Source: Pseudomonas brenneri (GTDB lineage: Bacteria; Pseudomonadota; Gammaproteobacteria; Pseudomonadales; Pseudomonadaceae). From it: DNA of 64,000 bases. A program made the position numbers and the translations under genes. Numbering within the stretch: the stretch's first letter is position 1; each line of letters begins with the position of its first letter. The stretch covers positions 1 through 64,000 of the forward strand of contig NZ_VFIL01000011.1 of the NCBI RefSeq assembly GCF_007858285.1. The letters are read 5' to 3'. Below the pieces are notes generated by a model. That model saw nothing but the letters and a program-made list of their open reading frames with translations. It was not told the origin of the DNA and made no database searches. Shown one piece after another: positions 62,547 through 64,000 of the stretch.

Positions 62547-63341
62547 ATGCGTGTCGCCCTGTATCAATGCCCGCCATTGCCGCTGGATGTCGCTGGCAAT
62601 CTCAAGCGTCTGCATAGCGTCGCCCATGAAGCGTGCGATGCCGACGTGCTGGTGCTGCCGGAGATGTTCCTCACCGGCTACAACATCGGTGCAGAAGCGG
62701 TGGGGGCGCTGGCCGAAGCGCAGGACGGGCCGTCGGCGCAGACCATTGCCGAACTGGCAAAGAACACCGGCCTGGCGATTCTCTATGGCTACCCGGAACG
62801 CACCGAGGACGGTCAGATCTACAATGCCGTGCAATTGATCGACGCCAATGGCCAGCGCCTGTGCAACTACCGCAAGACGCACCTGTTCGGCGACCTCGAT
62901 CACTCGATGTTCAGCGCCGGCGGCGACGAATTCCCTGTCGTCGAGCTGAACGGCTGGAAGCTGGGATTCCTCATCTGCTACGACCTGGAGTTCCCGGAAA
63001 ACACCCGACGCCTGGCCCTGGCGGGTGCCGAGTTGATCCTGGTACCGACGGCCAACATGGTGCCCTTCGACTTCATCGCCGACGTCACCGTCCGGGCACG
63101 GGCCTTTGAAAACCAGTGCTACGTGGCCTACGCCAACTATTGCGGGCATGAAGATCAGATCCAGTATTGCGGGCAAAGCAGCATCGCCGCGCCGAATGGC
63201 CAGCGTGTCGCCCAGGCGGGCCTCGATGAGGCGTTGATCGTCGCCACCCTCGACCGCCAGTTGATACACGACGCGCAAGCCGCCAATCACTACCTGGCGG
63301 ACCGTCGCCCCGAGCTTTATGCAGCGTTGCACAAGCACTGA
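62547..63341 (+). CDS. davA: 5-aminovaleramidase DavA (nitrilase family)
   Basis: A 264-residue carbon-nitrogen hydrolase with the catalytic triad of the nitrilase fold: Glu39 in VLPEMFLTGY, Lys near residue 110 in YRKTHLFGD and Cys144 in LICYDLEFPE. It follows davB by 11 bp. In P. putida this enzyme makes 5-aminovalerate from the amide made by DavB. Confidence 0.88.
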   Translation: MRVALYQCPPLPLDVAGNLKRLHSVAHEACDADVLVLPEMFLTGYNIGAEAVGALAEAQDGPSAQTIAELAKNTGLAILYGYPERTEDGQIYNAVQLIDANGQRLCNYRKTHLFGDLDHSMFSAGGDEFPVVELNGWKLGFLICYDLEFPENTRRLALAGAELILVPTANMVPFDFIADVTVRARAFENQCYVAYANYCGHEDQIQYCGQSSIAAPNGQRVAQAGLDEALIVATLDRQLIHDAQAANHYLADRRPELYAALHKH

Positions 63342-63391
63342 CGGCCGCGCTTTGCGCTAGCATAGGCACTTCCTACGTTCTGGAAGTGTCC

Positions 63392-64000
63392 ATGCCTGTG
63401 CCGGCCCACCCTCATCACCTGCAACTGACCCTGGCCAATGGCCTGCGGGTTTCCCTGCGTCATGCCCCACATCTGAAGCGCTGTGCAGCAGCCTTGCGGG
63501 TAGCGGCCGGCAGCCATGACGTGCCGCTGGCCTGGCCGGGGCTGGCACACTTTCTGGAGCACCTGCTGTTTCTTGGCACCGAGGCTTTTCCTGCATCTGA
63601 TGGCTTGATGGCCTACGTGCAGCGCCACGGTGGGCAGGTCAACGCCAGCACCCGCGAGCGCACCACTGACTTTTTCTTCGAAGTGCCCAAGCAGGTATTG
63701 GGCGAAGCGCTGCAACGCCTGGCCGATATGCTCGCTCAGCCGCGCCTGGCCATGGACGATCAACTGCGCGAGCGTGAAGTGCTGCAGGCAGAATTTGTCG
63801 CCTGGTCCCAGGATGCCGAGGCACAACATCAGGTTGCGCTACTCGAAGGCCTCGCTGCCGGGCATCCGCTACGGGGTTTCCATGCGGGCAATCGCGACAG
63901 CCTGCCGGTTCCACACGAGGACTTTCAACAAGGGTTGCACACGTTTTACCAAGGTTTCTATCACACCGGGCAGATGACCTTGAGCCTTGCCGGCCCACAG
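63392..64000 (+). CDS. pqqF: PqqF-type M16 metallopeptidase (partial, runs off window)
   Basis: The first 203 codons of an M16 (insulinase/pitrilysin) peptidase. The zinc-binding HFLEH lies near residue 53. The neighbour davA and the family match pqqF of P. putida, a peptidase implicated in pyrroloquinoline quinone synthesis. The other pqq genes would lie to the right. The frame stays open to the last base. Confidence 0.85.
   Translation, partial: MPVPAHPHHLQLTLANGLRVSLRHAPHLKRCAAALRVAAGSHDVPLAWPGLAHFLEHLLFLGTEAFPASDGLMAYVQRHGGQVNASTRERTTDFFFEVPKQVLGEALQRLADMLAQPRLAMDDQLREREVLQAEFVAWSQDAEAQHQVALLEGLAAGHPLRGFHAGNRDSLPVPHEDFQQGLHTFYQGFYHTGQMTLSLAGPQ

Overview
The window is chromosomal DNA of a Pseudomonas from the fluorescens/putida side of the genus. 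The evidence is gene content and order (tyrS, anmK, erpA, argC ... trpCDG, estP, trpE, gph, rpe, agt genes, amgK-murU, lptD-surA-pdxA-rsmA-apaGH, prkA-yeaH-spoVR, cca, folKB, plsY, tsaD, rpsU-dnaG-rpoD, rmcA, davBA, pqqF), high G+C codon use, and many REP/REPIN elements of the GTGGGAGC / GTAGGAGC type. It is almost entirely core genome. No insertion sequence, prophage or CRISPR array was seen.

Layout. 1-230 holds the promoter of a ribosomal RNA operon reading out of the left edge. 229-4563 has tyrS, an M23 peptidase, anmK and erpA (peptidoglycan recycling, Fe-S insertion). 4.7-10.4 kb carries argC, hemJ, a nitronate monooxygenase, a DUF805 membrane protein, an SDR, a HIT protein and coq7. 10.4-15.1 kb carries an OsmC-like protein, vfr, a lipoate-ligase-like protein and trpGDC. 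15.5-20.6 kb holds the autotransporter esterase estP, then trpE, gph and rpe. Short Trp-rich leader peptides lie in front of trpG and, embedded in the end of gph, in front of trpE. 20.7-29.8 kb has an iron alcohol dehydrogenase and the agtABCD transporter with its agtSR two-component system. 29.9-41.2 kb is an envelope and housekeeping block (amgK-murU-djlA against lptD-surA-pdxA-rsmA-apaG-apaH-glpE). 41.4-46.3 kb is the stress operon prkA-yeaH-spoVR. 46.4-55 kb holds cca, folK, folB, plsY, tsaD and the rpsU-dnaG-rpoD cluster. 55.2-58.9 kb is the c-di-GMP enzyme rmcA. 58.9-60.1 kb is a tRNA with an orphan two-gene insert bounded by a 24-bp repeat of the tRNA 3' end. 60.2-63.3 kb is an Lrp-type regulator with davB-davA, followed by the start of pqqF, which runs off the window.

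How the genes connect. davB and davA turn lysine into 5-aminovalerate. The agt genes encode what is known in P. aeruginosa as the uptake and sensing system for 5-aminovalerate and 4-aminobutyrate, so the window links production, uptake and sensing of one metabolite. amgK and murU (MurNAc recycling) and anmK (anhydro-MurNAc kinase) form one peptidoglycan recycling route. trpE and trpGDC are split, but both carry a leader peptide ending in the same Trp-Arg-Trp tail, which fits coordinated attenuation.

The least ordinary parts are the tRNA-bounded two-gene insert, the gph/trpE leader overlap, a stretch of lptD with foreign-looking codon use, and REPINs that supply the stop codons of neighbouring genes.
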